A stretch of 64,000 bases of DNA, taken from the NCBI GenBank assembly GCA_032139905.1, contig JAQJDB010000007.1, positions 806,001-870,000 of the forward strand. Reading direction: 5' to 3'. Positions 1 through 8,293 of the stretch are shown here, piece by piece. Position numbers and translations under genes: made by a program. The first letter of the stretch is position 1; each line of letters opens with the position of its first letter. The notes beneath the pieces were generated by a model. The model did not search any database. It saw only the letters and a program-made list of their open reading frames with translations, and was not told the DNA's origin. The DNA comes from Nitrospira sp. MA-1. GTDB lineage: Bacteria; Nitrospirota; Nitrospiria; Nitrospirales; UBA8639.

Positions 1-62
1 CTTGCCGGGGGTCGGCCCGGCAGCCGAGGTCCTTTTGTTTCGGCAAAAGGACCCAAAACCAT
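1..62. repeat. Left arm of 62-bp inverted repeat
   Basis: The first 62 bases are the reverse complement of 1826-1887, with only two adjacent mismatches near the outer end. Each arm itself contains a small perfect hairpin, CCTTTTG-TTTCGG-CAAAAGG, so the arm is a palindromic repeat and not simply a transposon end. The pair encloses about 1.8 kb with the TIR-domain gene. The repeat may continue beyond the window edge. Confidence 0.9.
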
Positions 63-465
63 GGTGGCCGTGGCCTGGCCCTTCGGGTTCCCTCCGCGGT
101 TCGCCGACCCCGGCGGCGCACAAACTCGCTGCGCTTGAACAATGTGCGCCTTGTCTCCGGTGCCGGCTGCACTGCTCGGCCACACCACAAGGCCAAAGGA
201 AGATGCCAAAAAATTGAGTCCCTTTCTGATGGCTGGCCAATCCGCTATCTTCACCCCAGGCCCGCCGATCAGTAAGAGCATCAGATGCTGGGACTGGGCG
301 GCAGGCGTCGGAGCGGAGAAACAGGGAGGATTTCAAGATTTGAGTTTCTTCTGAAAATTTTTTAACTCGCGGAGGTGATACACGGCTTGACTAATTTCGC
401 TCGTTGAACAAGAATCCGCCTAAACGTTGCTAGCATTTACATATAAATAATCACTTGAGGAAACA
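63..465. other. Gene-free stretch before the TIR gene
   Basis: I see no convincing gene here. The first half is GC-rich and continues the repeat-like sequence of the left inverted-repeat arm. From about 340 the base composition becomes AT-rich and stays so through the TIR gene. The stretch contains one copy of the dispersed 27-bp palindromic motif (386-412). A weak ribosome-binding sequence (TTGAGGAAAC) stands just before the start codon at 466. Confidence 0.5.
386..412 (+). repeat. Dispersed 27-bp palindromic motif, copy A
   Basis: This is an imperfect palindrome of the form CTTG-N3-AATT-N5-NNTT-N3-CAAG, followed by AATCCGCC. The same element occurs at 15491-15517, 18471-18497 and, more diverged, 28446-28472, always in the same orientation. 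This copy lies 53 bp upstream of the TIR gene, so it could be an operator or promoter element. It could equally be a dispersed repeat with no regulatory role. Confidence 0.65.
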
Positions 466-1284
466 ATGAAAATATTTGTGAGTTGGTCTGGGAAGAGAAG
501 TAAGGCAGTGGCAGAATTAATCAGTGATTGGCTGAAGTGTGTCATTCAAGCTTCTCAACCATGGATTTCTACTAGGGATATTGATCGTGGAGCGATTTGG
601 TTTTCCGAAATAAGCGATAAGCTCAAAGATGTATCTGTTGGCGTCGTATGCCTAACTCAGGAAAATAAAGAAAAGCCTTGGATCTTGTTTGAGGCCGGTG
701 CCTTGGCAAAAGGATTGACTACTAATCGAGTATGTACATTCTTAATAGATTTGAGCCCTGAAGATTTACAAGATCCGCTTGCGCAATTTAATCACACGTT
801 GCCAGTCAAAGACAGTGTGTGGGAATTGACGAGAACGATAAATGCCTGTCTCGGTGAAAAAGCTCTTGATGAACGAATCTTGAAGCAAGTATTCGATACA
901 TACTGGGCTCAATTTGACAGGAATTTCAAAGAGGCGCTAAAGGAGAACCCTCCAGGAGAAGTCGTGCCTCCTCGCTCGGAACAAGATATCCTCTCTGAAA
1001 TTCTTGCCAATACAAGAAGTTTGACGAACAGAATCAGAAACCTTGAATCCGAGGTCCATATAAAATCCAAAAACAGATTTTTTAATTCAATTAACTCAAT
1101 TGAATTTGAAAAAAACATCAGGAAGAAAATAATCAACCTAATTCAATCAGGAAAATTTAGTGAGGATGAAATAATTTCTTCTTTGATAGACTATGACATC
1201 CCAGAATCTTATGCTCGCGATTTCATCAAAAACACGATGCTGAGTCTTGGTCTTAACGAGATAGGGAAGATTGCCAACAAGTAA
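466..1284 (+). CDS. TIR-domain protein (probable NAD-consuming defence effector)
   Basis: The 272-residue product starts with a TIR fold: strand A is KIFVSWSG (residues 2-9), a BB-loop-like segment follows at 33-45 (WISTRDIDRGAIW), and the conserved PWILFEAGAL block lies at 71-80. Glu76 in that block is the likely catalytic glutamate of TIR NADases. Residues about 165-272 form a helical, charged C-terminal region of unknown role. Prokaryotic TIR proteins commonly act in antiphage defence by destroying NAD. That role is inferred from the family, and no partner gene such as a Thoeris SLOG protein is adjacent. The gene is clearly more AT-rich than its surroundings. Its stop codon falls inside an attC-like hairpin, and the island is bracketed by inverted repeats, so recent transfer is likely. 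Confidence 0.85.
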   Translation: MKIFVSWSGKRSKAVAELISDWLKCVIQASQPWISTRDIDRGAIWFSEISDKLKDVSVGVVCLTQENKEKPWILFEAGALAKGLTTNRVCTFLIDLSPEDLQDPLAQFNHTLPVKDSVWELTRTINACLGEKALDERILKQVFDTYWAQFDRNFKEALKENPPGEVVPPRSEQDILSEILANTRSLTNRIRNLESEVHIKSKNRFFNSINSIEFEKNIRKKIINLIQSGKFSEDEIISSLIDYDIPESYARDFIKNTMLSLGLNEIGKIANK

Positions 1285-1328
1285 ATGCAGCCGACGCAAA
1301 AAGCGCGTGGCTGATTTAAGTGTTAGCT
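1273..1328 (+). repeat. Integron attC-like recombination site
   Basis: The sequence folds as an attC site would. Outer boxes GCCAAC (1273-1278) and GTTAGC (1322-1327) pair with one mismatch. A spacer arm of eight pairs has two mismatches. Then come the perfect stems CAGCC/GGCTG (1288-1292 with 1309-1313) and ACGC/GCGT (1294-1297 with 1305-1308), separated by one unpaired G (1293) like the extrahelical bases of real attC sites. The loop is AAAAAGC. The core CAGCCGACGC resembles the L-box of known cassettes. The TIR stop codon (1282-1284) lies inside the site, the usual layout of a gene cassette. Weak points: the left box does not fit the RYYYAAC consensus, no second attC is obvious, and no integrase gene is present in the window. 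Confidence 0.55.
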
Positions 1329-1558
1329 ACATAGACTCAAGCAGGAGTGAGTTGGAAACACCGGATAATCCAGCAGAAGAAAGCGTCGAAAGACCTGTCT
1401 CGATTGATCTGGGAAGAGTCCTTAGTTCGGTCGCCAGCAGGGTCAAGTCGCGAATGAAGAATGATAGGGATATACGTTGAATTATGACCAGACCGGTCCG
1501 CTTAGAATTTCCACATGCGCTTTATCACCGGACCTCACTTGTAGATTGACGGGAATTG

Positions 1559-1665
1559 CTTGGGGTCATGTCTTGCAATATCACAGCGGCTGGTCACGCT
1601 TAGGGATAGTTGAGTGAAGCCGAAAGCGAATTGTTTGATTTAAGACAAAACCTCAGATAGACCCC
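1559..1665 (+). repeat. MITE-like dispersed repeat, copy A
   Basis: This is the best-preserved of three copies (others near 3734-3825 and 18563-18660). It begins TTGGGGTCATGTCTTG and ends in TTTAAGAC...GACCC, so its two ends are partly inverted. The most conserved inner part reads CACGCTTAGGGATAGTTGAG then TGAAGCC. No open reading frame runs through it. It looks like a non-autonomous palindromic element. Confidence 0.65.
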
Positions 1666-1825
1666 CACAGATTTTCTTCCACACTTTTTTTGAATCGACG
1701 CCTGCTGTTCGGCCTTATTGGCGGACGCTCTTCAAGCATTGGCGGGCCTTGTTTGAGCCTGGCGAGTTGGCCCGCCCTTCTGTTTCCTGCGTCCGCTTAA
1801 TCTAAAGAGGCCGAACTGGGCGTCA

Positions 1826-1887
1826 ATGGTTTTGGGTCCTTTTGCCGAAACAAAAGGACCTCGGCTGCCGGGCCGAAACCCGGCAAG
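1826..1887. repeat. Right arm of 62-bp inverted repeat
   Basis: Reverse complement of positions 1-62 with two mismatches. It carries the same internal CCTTTTG/CAAAAGG hairpin, here on the opposite strand. Beyond it, from about 1890, there is ordinary spacer up to the helicase gene. Confidence 0.9.
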
Positions 1888-2110
1888 GTTTACGCAATTG
1901 AATGCCGAAAAAGTTATTTGTCTGTTGTGAAAATCGGCTTCGCAGGCGAACGGCAGAGGTCATCTTTTCCGATTAAGAAAAGGTTGAGGCCAGATCATGG
2001 GCTATTTGGGATGGACTCCTCCCGCCATTCCTTGTATCCAAGGCCACTTGAGCGGGAAACGAATTTCAGTCCACAAAAATTTCGATTGATTCCTATTCTT
2101 TAACGAGCCA

Positions 2111-3376
2111 TTAGGTCTTTTTCTTCTTCTTTTGCGGTTTAATTTTTTTCCTTTTTTTCCTTTTCTCCTCCTCTTCCTCCTCTATTTCTTTGAGCAACTC
2201 TTCCAAAGTAGGTTCCCCGCTGGGATGTGTCACGGTAAAGGCATAATCCTTTTTCGTGATTTTGACGACATCGATCTCTTGATCTAAAAACACCTGAATC
2301 TCCTCAAGTCGTACCTTTTCTTCTTTGCTGCAGAACGATATCGCAATCCCCTTTTTGACACCCCGCCCGGTTCTTCCGACACGATGCACGTAGTTTTCTG
2401 CCTTATCCGGCAAGTCATAGTTCAGCACATAAAGAACATCCGGAATGTCGATGCCGCGTGCGCTGACATCTGTGGCGATTAAAACCTGACAGGTCCCTGC
2501 TTTAAAGGCGTTCATCACCGCAGCCCGGTCATGCTGATCCTTTTCCCCATGAATCGTCAGCGTGGCTATCCCGACACGACCCATCGCCTTGGCGACCCGT
2601 TCAGCGCGCACTCGCGTCCGGACAAACACGATCACCCGGCTCTCAGGATTATCGGTCAGGAACCGCTCCAGGAAAAACCGTTTATCATCCATTTCAACGA
2701 ACATCACATAGTGAGTGACATTTTTTGAGACACGATTGTCCGGGGAGATTTGAATCCGGATAGCCGAACTCCTCACCTGAGAATACGCCAGTTTTTTGAT
2801 CTCGGCATTAATGGTTGCTGAGAAAAAAAGCGTTTGATGTTGGTGTGGCAGCTTTTTTTTGATCGCATGAATATCTCCAATAAATCCGAGATCCAGCATG
2901 TGATCGGCTTCATCCAACACAAGGGTTTGGACTCGGTTCAGCAGAACAAATCCCTGACTGATCAGATCAAACAGTCGGCCGGGTGTCGTAATGAGCACAT
3001 CGATGCCTTTCTGAAGTGTTTGTATCTGCGGATCCTGCTCAACGCCGCCATACATGGCAAACACCTTGACCTTGGTCTGTTTGGCAAGCTGGGCAAAGAC
3101 CTCTCCAATCTGCATCGCCAGTTCGTGTGTCGGCACCATGACAATACATTGGATACCATCGGAGCGTTGACTCCTTTTCCACTTGTCAATGTGATTAATG
3201 ATCGGGATGGCAAATGCTGCCGTTTTCCCCGTTCCTGTCTGGGCGATGGCCAGAACATCTTCCCCCGCCATGATCGAGGGCATGGCTTTAAATTGGATGT
3301 CCGTTGTTTTCACAAACCCGAGTCGGGCCAGGTTATTTTTTAAAGCATCTGAAATGGGATATTTCTCAAACTTCAT
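2111..3376 (-). CDS. DEAD-box ATP-dependent RNA helicase, RhlE-like
   Basis: The 421-residue protein unwinds RNA duplexes using ATP, probably in ribosome assembly or mRNA turnover in the cytoplasm. All classical motifs can be read: Q-motif region around residues 23-30, Walker A AQTGTGKT (45-52), DEAD (155-158), SAT (186-188) and the late HRVGRTGR motif around 340. The C-terminus (about 385-421) is an acidic run followed by a lysine-rich tail, typical of RhlE-type enzymes and likely to bind RNA. It stands alone on the minus strand; a purine-rich GAAGAGGT sequence lies upstream of the start. Confidence 0.93.
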   Translation of the reverse strand: MKFEKYPISDALKNNLARLGFVKTTDIQFKAMPSIMAGEDVLAIAQTGTGKTAAFAIPIINHIDKWKRSQRSDGIQCIVMVPTHELAMQIGEVFAQLAKQTKVKVFAMYGGVEQDPQIQTLQKGIDVLITTPGRLFDLISQGFVLLNRVQTLVLDEADHMLDLGFIGDIHAIKKKLPHQHQTLFFSATINAEIKKLAYSQVRSSAIRIQISPDNRVSKNVTHYVMFVEMDDKRFFLERFLTDNPESRVIVFVRTRVRAERVAKAMGRVGIATLTIHGEKDQHDRAAVMNAFKAGTCQVLIATDVSARGIDIPDVLYVLNYDLPDKAENYVHRVGRTGRGVKKGIAISFCSKEEKVRLEEIQVFLDQEIDVVKITKKDYAFTVTHPSGEPTLEELLKEIEEEEEEKRKKRKKIKPQKKKKKT

Positions 3377-3891
3377 GGCGTTTCAATACCTCTTCTTCTC
3401 ATCAAATCCGGCACAACAGGGGTGGATCATTCTGGTGATCATGAAAAATGCCGCCAGCGACGTTCTCGCCATTTTGCCGTGCTCACGTAATAAAAGTACG
3501 CTCCGGGCGCCAAAATGGCTGCGGTCTTTCCTTCGGTATGACTCAGGACAAGACTGGACGACTGTTTTGATCATTCCCGTCGACCATTGATATCGAATCC
3601 CTGTTGAGTGAATACCTGTAATTTTTCAGAAATATTCAACAGGAACATTCTGATTTCGGACTGTGCCACAGTCTACTCGGAAATGATCAGACAGGCAAAA
3701 AACATTAGGGAGAAGAAATGTGCTTAGGGGGCATGCTTGGGGTCAGCTTGCCATGCAACAGCGGATTGTCCCGCCTGAGGGTAGTTAAGTGAAGCCCAAA
3801 GGAGATTTCGTGATATCCTGGCATTTCCACATTTTTCCTTTTGGACATGGGCGATGGAGGGAATGCTCTTTGGCTGCTTAAATAGACTCTC
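3377..3891. other. Gene-free stretch between helicase and RND operon
   Basis: No gene is convincing. It contains an imperfect hairpin with arms CTGTTGA (3601-3607) and TCAACAG (3636-3642), and one copy of the MITE-like repeat. Since both flanking genes are on the minus strand, it holds the helicase promoter and the end of the efflux operon. Confidence 0.5.
3734..3825 (+). repeat. MITE-like dispersed repeat, copy B
   Basis: It shares the opening GCTTGGGGTCA, an AACAGCGG block, and the core AGGGTAGTTAAGTGAAGCCC with copy A at 1559-1665 and copy C at 18563-18660. The right end (TTTCGTGATATCC) is more diverged. Confidence 0.6.
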
Positions 3892-6800
3892 TTACTCCGC
3901 AGCGATGGCTTCCGGTTCATTCTGAACTTTTTCCGGGGAAGGCGAGTTGGCAGTAACGGTGAACATGCCCAACACATCCTCTACGACCAGATAGAGACAG
4001 GGAATGAGCACGAGCATGATGGCGGTGGCAAAAAGAATTCCAAATCCCAATGAAATGGCCATGGGAATCATGAACCGTGCCTGACGGGACGTTTCGAAAA
4101 TCATGGGACCCAATCCGCCGAAGGTTGTAAGGGTGGTCAATAGAATGGGCCGGAACCGGCGGATGCCGGCCTGGCAGATGGCCTCAAATGCATGATGTCC
4201 TTCCCGCCTCCGGGTATTGGCATAGTCGATCATGATTAACGAATCATTGACCACCACTCCGCCAAGCGCAATGATCCCCATCATACTGATGATGCTGATG
4301 TTGTAGCCCATAATCATGTGGCCGATCACCGCACCAACCAACCCGAACGGAATGGATGTCATCACAATGGCTGGTTGCAGGTAACTACGAAACGGCACGG
4401 CAAGCAAGACATATATTATGATCAATGCCAGTGTCGAACTATAGAGAAAACTCTGAAGCGCATCTCGCATATCGGCCTGGCGTCCTTCGAAGCTGTAACT
4501 CAGGCCGGGATAATCACGTAGCAAGGCCGGAAGCACGTCGCTTTTCAGTTTATTCAGGACAAGGTTAGTCTCCTTTGTGGGTTGGACGTTCGCGGTGACG
4601 GTCACGGTACGGTGTCCGTCCCGACGGGTGATTTCCCGAAACGCCCGGCCCTTTTCGACCGTCGCCACCTGATACAACGGCACGTGCGGACCGGCAGGCG
4701 TTCGAATCACCAGATTTTCCACATGATATTCGCTTGACCGTTCCGACTCGGGGAATCGCACCAACACCTTGATCTCGTTGCGCCCTCGTTGCTGGCGAAG
4801 GGCTTCCGATCCGTAAAAGGCGTTGCGGGCTTGTCTGGCGATATCCCCTGCGGTGAGGCCGAGGCTGCGGGCCTCTTCTTTGATCCGGAAGTCCAGTTGG
4901 GGTTTTCCTTGAGAATACCCGTCGTCTATGTCTTTGACGCTTCCGAATTCAGCCAGACGGCCGGCCAGATCGGTGCTCGCCTTATCGAGCATGTCAATAT
5001 TCCGATGGCTGAGTTCTACACTAATCCCGGCCCCGCGCCCCGGTCCCCCGCTATCCGCTTCAAACCGCAGGTATTCCACTCCCGTGAAATTTGGAGTATG
5101 TTCCCGCCAGAGGGTGGTCAATTCGCTTGTGCTGAGCGGACGATGGTTGGCATCCGGCAAATACGCACGAACGTCGATGGTATTTTCCAGGACCAGCGCA
5201 AAGGTGCCGTTGATAATATGTTGTCCCGGATACAGGTCGATCACGTCCTGCACGGAACGGATCAACCCATCCCGGATCCGGATTATTTCACTGGGAGGAC
5301 TTCCGAAAGGCAGTGCGGCTGTGGCCTTGGCAAAATCCGCTTCAACGGTGGGCATAAGAATAAAGCCCATGCGTCCACTGAATGGGTAGGCCAGCACAAT
5401 GGCAAAAATCCCGAATCCAATGGCAATCGTCAGATAGCGGTGAGTAATGGCCCGGCGAAGAAACGGACCATAGGTCCGTTCGACAAATCGGGAAAACCAT
5501 GCACTGAACCGTTGTTGGTTGTGATGCAGGGTCCTGCCGATAGTGCCGGTCGGATTGGTGCCCGAATGCGCCAGATGGGCTGGAAGGACGAACAACGCTT
5601 CGACCCAGGAAATAATGAAGGCTATCGAGACGACCACGGGAATCACGGCCCAGATTTTTCCGAAGGATCCGGGCATGAACATCAGCGGCAGGAAGGCCAC
5701 GATATTCGTTAAAATGCTGAAGCTGATGGGAATGGCGATATCCCGCGCCCCCAGGATGGCCGCCTCGCTGAAGGATTTGCCGCGTTGCCGGTATTCATAA
5801 ATGTTTTCCCCGGCAATAATGGCGTCATCCACCACAATCCCGAGCGCAATAATAAACGCAAAGAGGGACACCATATTGATGGACACGTCCATGGCCGGCA
5901 GGAAGAGCATGGCCCCCAGAAATGAGGTCGGGATCCCTACCGTCACCCAGAACGCCAGTTTATATTCCAGAAACAGGGTGAGAATGGCCAGGACCAGCAA
6001 CAACCCGAGAAATCCATTCTTCAGCAGAAGCGTGAGCCTTTGATAATAGATTTCCGACCGGTCTTTGAGAATGGTGTAATAGATGGAGGCCGGTAGATCA
6101 GGAACAATATGGGCCATCGCGGCGCGTACACTTTCCGACACACCGATCGGGGTTTGATCTCCCACTCGAAAGATTTCGATGCCAATGGCGGGTACCCCGT
6201 TAAAGGTGGCATACGTTTCGCTTTCCTGGAATCCTTCCGACACGTGCGCGAGATCCCTGAGACGTAAGAGCGTTCCCGTTTGGTTGGCAATGATGGGGAT
6301 GTCGGCAAAGTCCGAGGCCCAATCCCGTCGTTCCTGCACGCGCAACAAAATTTCTCCGCTGGAGGTTTCCACGCTTCCACCCGATCGATCGAGCGCGGTC
6401 GCGCGAATGGTTTGTGCGATGTCCTCCAAGGTGAGTCCATAGGCCCGGAGGTCCTCTTGAGACACCTCCACATGAATTTCATACGCTCGCGCGCCTTCAA
6501 GGTCGATTTGGGTAATGCCGGGTTCTTGTAAGAGACGATCCCGAACCTGTTCGGCGACCTCACGAAGGGTCCATTCCGAGACGTCACCATACAACTGAAG
6601 CGTCAGGACGTCGCGACGGCGGGTATCTAATGTAACACTCGGCTTTTCCGTATCCTCGGGAAACGTCACGATGCGGCTGATCGCCTGCTGAATGTCCTGA
6701 TACACTTTTTGATTGTTGGAGTTGGCGAGGAGTTCGACGATGACCGTTCCCTGGTTTTCACCGGCGGTGGCCCGGATCTCGTTCACCCCTTCAAGTCCGC

Positions 6801-7053
6801 GAACCCCTTCTTCAATCGCCAGAATCACCCCTTGTTCGACTTCTTCGGGACTTGCGCCGGGAAAGGGGACCGTAATGGTAACGGTGTCTTCTTCAAACTC
6901 GGGAAAGACCTCCTGTTTGATTTGGGAGGCCATAAACAGTCCACCAAGCAGTAACGTCAACATGAGCAGGTTGGGCGTAATCCGGTTGTGCACCATCCAG
7001 GCCAGAGGGCCGGATTCCCGATGAGGGGGAGTCGTGGAAGGGTTAGGTTCCAT
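3892..7053 (-). CDS. RND-family efflux pump inner-membrane permease
   Basis: The 1053-residue protein has the size and architecture of AcrB/HAE1-type proton-driven exporters. An N-terminal membrane segment (about 24-42) is followed by the first large periplasmic loop, a block of five to six membrane helices, a second periplasmic loop and a last helix block near the C-terminus. The helix-4 motif GIVVDDAI (around residue 405) carries the aspartate pair needed for proton coupling. It begins 11 bp inside the adaptor gene, so the two are translationally linked. Together with the adaptor and the outer-membrane factor it forms a tripartite pump; the substrate cannot be told from sequence. Confidence 0.95.
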   Translation of the reverse strand: MEPNPSTTPPHRESGPLAWMVHNRITPNLLMLTLLLGGLFMASQIKQEVFPEFEEDTVTITVPFPGASPEEVEQGVILAIEEGVRGLEGVNEIRATAGENQGTVIVELLANSNNQKVYQDIQQAISRIVTFPEDTEKPSVTLDTRRRDVLTLQLYGDVSEWTLREVAEQVRDRLLQEPGITQIDLEGARAYEIHVEVSQEDLRAYGLTLEDIAQTIRATALDRSGGSVETSSGEILLRVQERRDWASDFADIPIIANQTGTLLRLRDLAHVSEGFQESETYATFNGVPAIGIEIFRVGDQTPIGVSESVRAAMAHIVPDLPASIYYTILKDRSEIYYQRLTLLLKNGFLGLLLVLAILTLFLEYKLAFWVTVGIPTSFLGAMLFLPAMDVSINMVSLFAFIIALGIVVDDAIIAGENIYEYRQRGKSFSEAAILGARDIAIPISFSILTNIVAFLPLMFMPGSFGKIWAVIPVVVSIAFIISWVEALFVLPAHLAHSGTNPTGTIGRTLHHNQQRFSAWFSRFVERTYGPFLRRAITHRYLTIAIGFGIFAIVLAYPFSGRMGFILMPTVEADFAKATAALPFGSPPSEIIRIRDGLIRSVQDVIDLYPGQHIINGTFALVLENTIDVRAYLPDANHRPLSTSELTTLWREHTPNFTGVEYLRFEADSGGPGRGAGISVELSHRNIDMLDKASTDLAGRLAEFGSVKDIDDGYSQGKPQLDFRIKEEARSLGLTAGDIARQARNAFYGSEALRQQRGRNEIKVLVRFPESERSSEYHVENLVIRTPAGPHVPLYQVATVEKGRAFREITRRDGHRTVTVTANVQPTKETNLVLNKLKSDVLPALLRDYPGLSYSFEGRQADMRDALQSFLYSSTLALIIIYVLLAVPFRSYLQPAIVMTSIPFGLVGAVIGHMIMGYNISIISMMGIIALGGVVVNDSLIMIDYANTRRREGHHAFEAICQAGIRRFRPILLTTLTTFGGLGPMIFETSRQARFMIPMAISLGFGILFATAIMLVLIPCLYLVVEDVLGMFTVTANSPSPEKVQNEPEAIAAE

Positions 7054-8266
7054 GGGGAGTCACTGGTGTGTCGGAACGACTGGTATTCAAGCGAATGGGC
7101 ATCCCATCAGTGGGAGCGGAAATGTCGGTAACTACTAAGCGGTCTCCCGTTTCCAGGCCTTCTGAAATAAAGACCTCATGTTGGCCACGATAAGCGATCG
7201 TTACCTGACGAATGGCCAGCGTATTGTCTGTGTTCATTAGCCACACGGTGTCCTGGTCATGGATCCAGCGACGATCGACTTTGGCCAGCCTGGTGAGTTC
7301 CTGCCCTTGAATTTCCGCGCGAAGATACGAGCCGAGCAGCACGCGAGGCAACTGCGCATGCCGTTCTTCAAGATTCAGCGGATCTTGTATGGCCACCAGA
7401 AGCCTGGCCATTCGCCCGTTGGGTTCAAGATCGGTGAGCAACCGGACCACCCGGCCCGTCCGGAATTTGTCTTTTCCCCACACACTTTCCTGGAAGAGTT
7501 TGACGGCGGACCCTGGTTGATCAGGTGTGCGAGGAATCGTGATCCAACGTAGCTGAGCCATGGGGACCGCTAACTCAACCCAATATTCTTTCGTTCCTGC
7601 AATCGTTACGAGATCCGAGGTGGTTGTCACATAGGTTCCCAGATCAATGTGACGGCTAACGACGGTTGCCTCAAACGGGGCTTTGATGACGGTGCGGGAC
7701 AGCGAGAGCTTCGCGGATTGAAGGGCAGCCGCGGCGGCATCGACGTCGGCTTTCATCGCGCTTAGCTGCGGCAAACGAAGGACCAGGGATTTTTCCTGGT
7801 CGTTGATCGTGGCACCCAATAAATCGAACTCTTGTTTGGCGACGACCTGGTTGCCCTCCTCGAGGCGAAGTGCCACGCGGGCTTTCGCCAGATCGGATTG
7901 TCGCTGGCGGACAGCCAGCACATAATCTGCCGGTTCCAAACGAAGAATGGTTTCCTGTGCGGCGAAACGACCGCCGGGAACGAGTTCCGGGTTGACGGCG
8001 ATGATTTTTCCGTTCACCTGTGACCGGAGCGTGATTTGATGCACAGGTTGGACTTGTCCCCAAGCTTCTATTGTCAGAGTCTGTTTGGTCACATCGATTG
8101 CAATCGTTTCTACCAGCCGGGGTTGTCTGGGCTTGGGATGACGTTCAGGCTGTGGGGCGCTCTTGACGATCGAAAAGGCGATGCCTCCGGCCAGCACCAG
8201 GATCAGAATCGGCAGTACAGCCTTCAAGACCATCAGGCATTTTTTGGAAAAGGATGGGGATGACAT
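7043..8266 (-). CDS. RND efflux periplasmic adaptor (membrane fusion protein)
   Basis: The 407-residue product has an N-terminal membrane anchor (about 11-31), a barrel-sandwich hybrid/lipoyl-like part around 70-110, a helical hairpin, the second lipoyl half (EATVVSRHIDLGTYV) and C-terminal beta-barrel and membrane-proximal domains. This is the MFP/HlyD_D23 layout. It bridges the inner-membrane RND permease to the outer-membrane channel. It is the middle gene of the operon, overlapping the permease gene by 11 bp and lying 27 bp after the outer-membrane factor. Confidence 0.93.
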   Translation of the reverse strand: MSSPSFSKKCLMVLKAVLPILILVLAGGIAFSIVKSAPQPERHPKPRQPRLVETIAIDVTKQTLTIEAWGQVQPVHQITLRSQVNGKIIAVNPELVPGGRFAAQETILRLEPADYVLAVRQRQSDLAKARVALRLEEGNQVVAKQEFDLLGATINDQEKSLVLRLPQLSAMKADVDAAAAALQSAKLSLSRTVIKAPFEATVVSRHIDLGTYVTTTSDLVTIAGTKEYWVELAVPMAQLRWITIPRTPDQPGSAVKLFQESVWGKDKFRTGRVVRLLTDLEPNGRMARLLVAIQDPLNLEERHAQLPRVLLGSYLRAEIQGQELTRLAKVDRRWIHDQDTVWLMNTDNTLAIRQVTIAYRGQHEVFISEGLETGDRLVVTDISAPTDGMPIRLNTSRSDTPVTPHGT

Positions 8267-8293
8267 GATTTGGTAGCGTTTCGAGAAAAATGT

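Larger units (their letters stand above)
1329..2110. other. Gene-free, repeat-rich right end of the TIR island
   Basis: No gene is supported here. The stretch holds a MITE-like repeat (1559-1665), a perfect 8-bp hairpin GGCGGGCC/GGCCCGCC (1741-1748 with 1769-1776), and the right arm of the 62-bp inverted repeat (1826-1887). Short open frames at 1271-1480 and 1918-2103 lack ribosome-binding sites and resemble nothing I know. Confidence 0.6.

Noticed and set aside
400-465. Second attC site just upstream of the TIR gene
   Set aside because: GCCTAAAC and GTTGCTAGC fragments are present but do not pair into an attC-like stem.
466-1284. Thoeris system
   Set aside because: A TIR protein alone is not enough: no ThsA-like NADase or SLOG gene is adjacent, and no STAND or CRISPR partner was seen.
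1271-1480. Open frame of 69 codons after the TIR gene
   Set aside because: It overlaps the TIR stop and the attC-like hairpin, lacks a ribosome-binding site and resembles no family.
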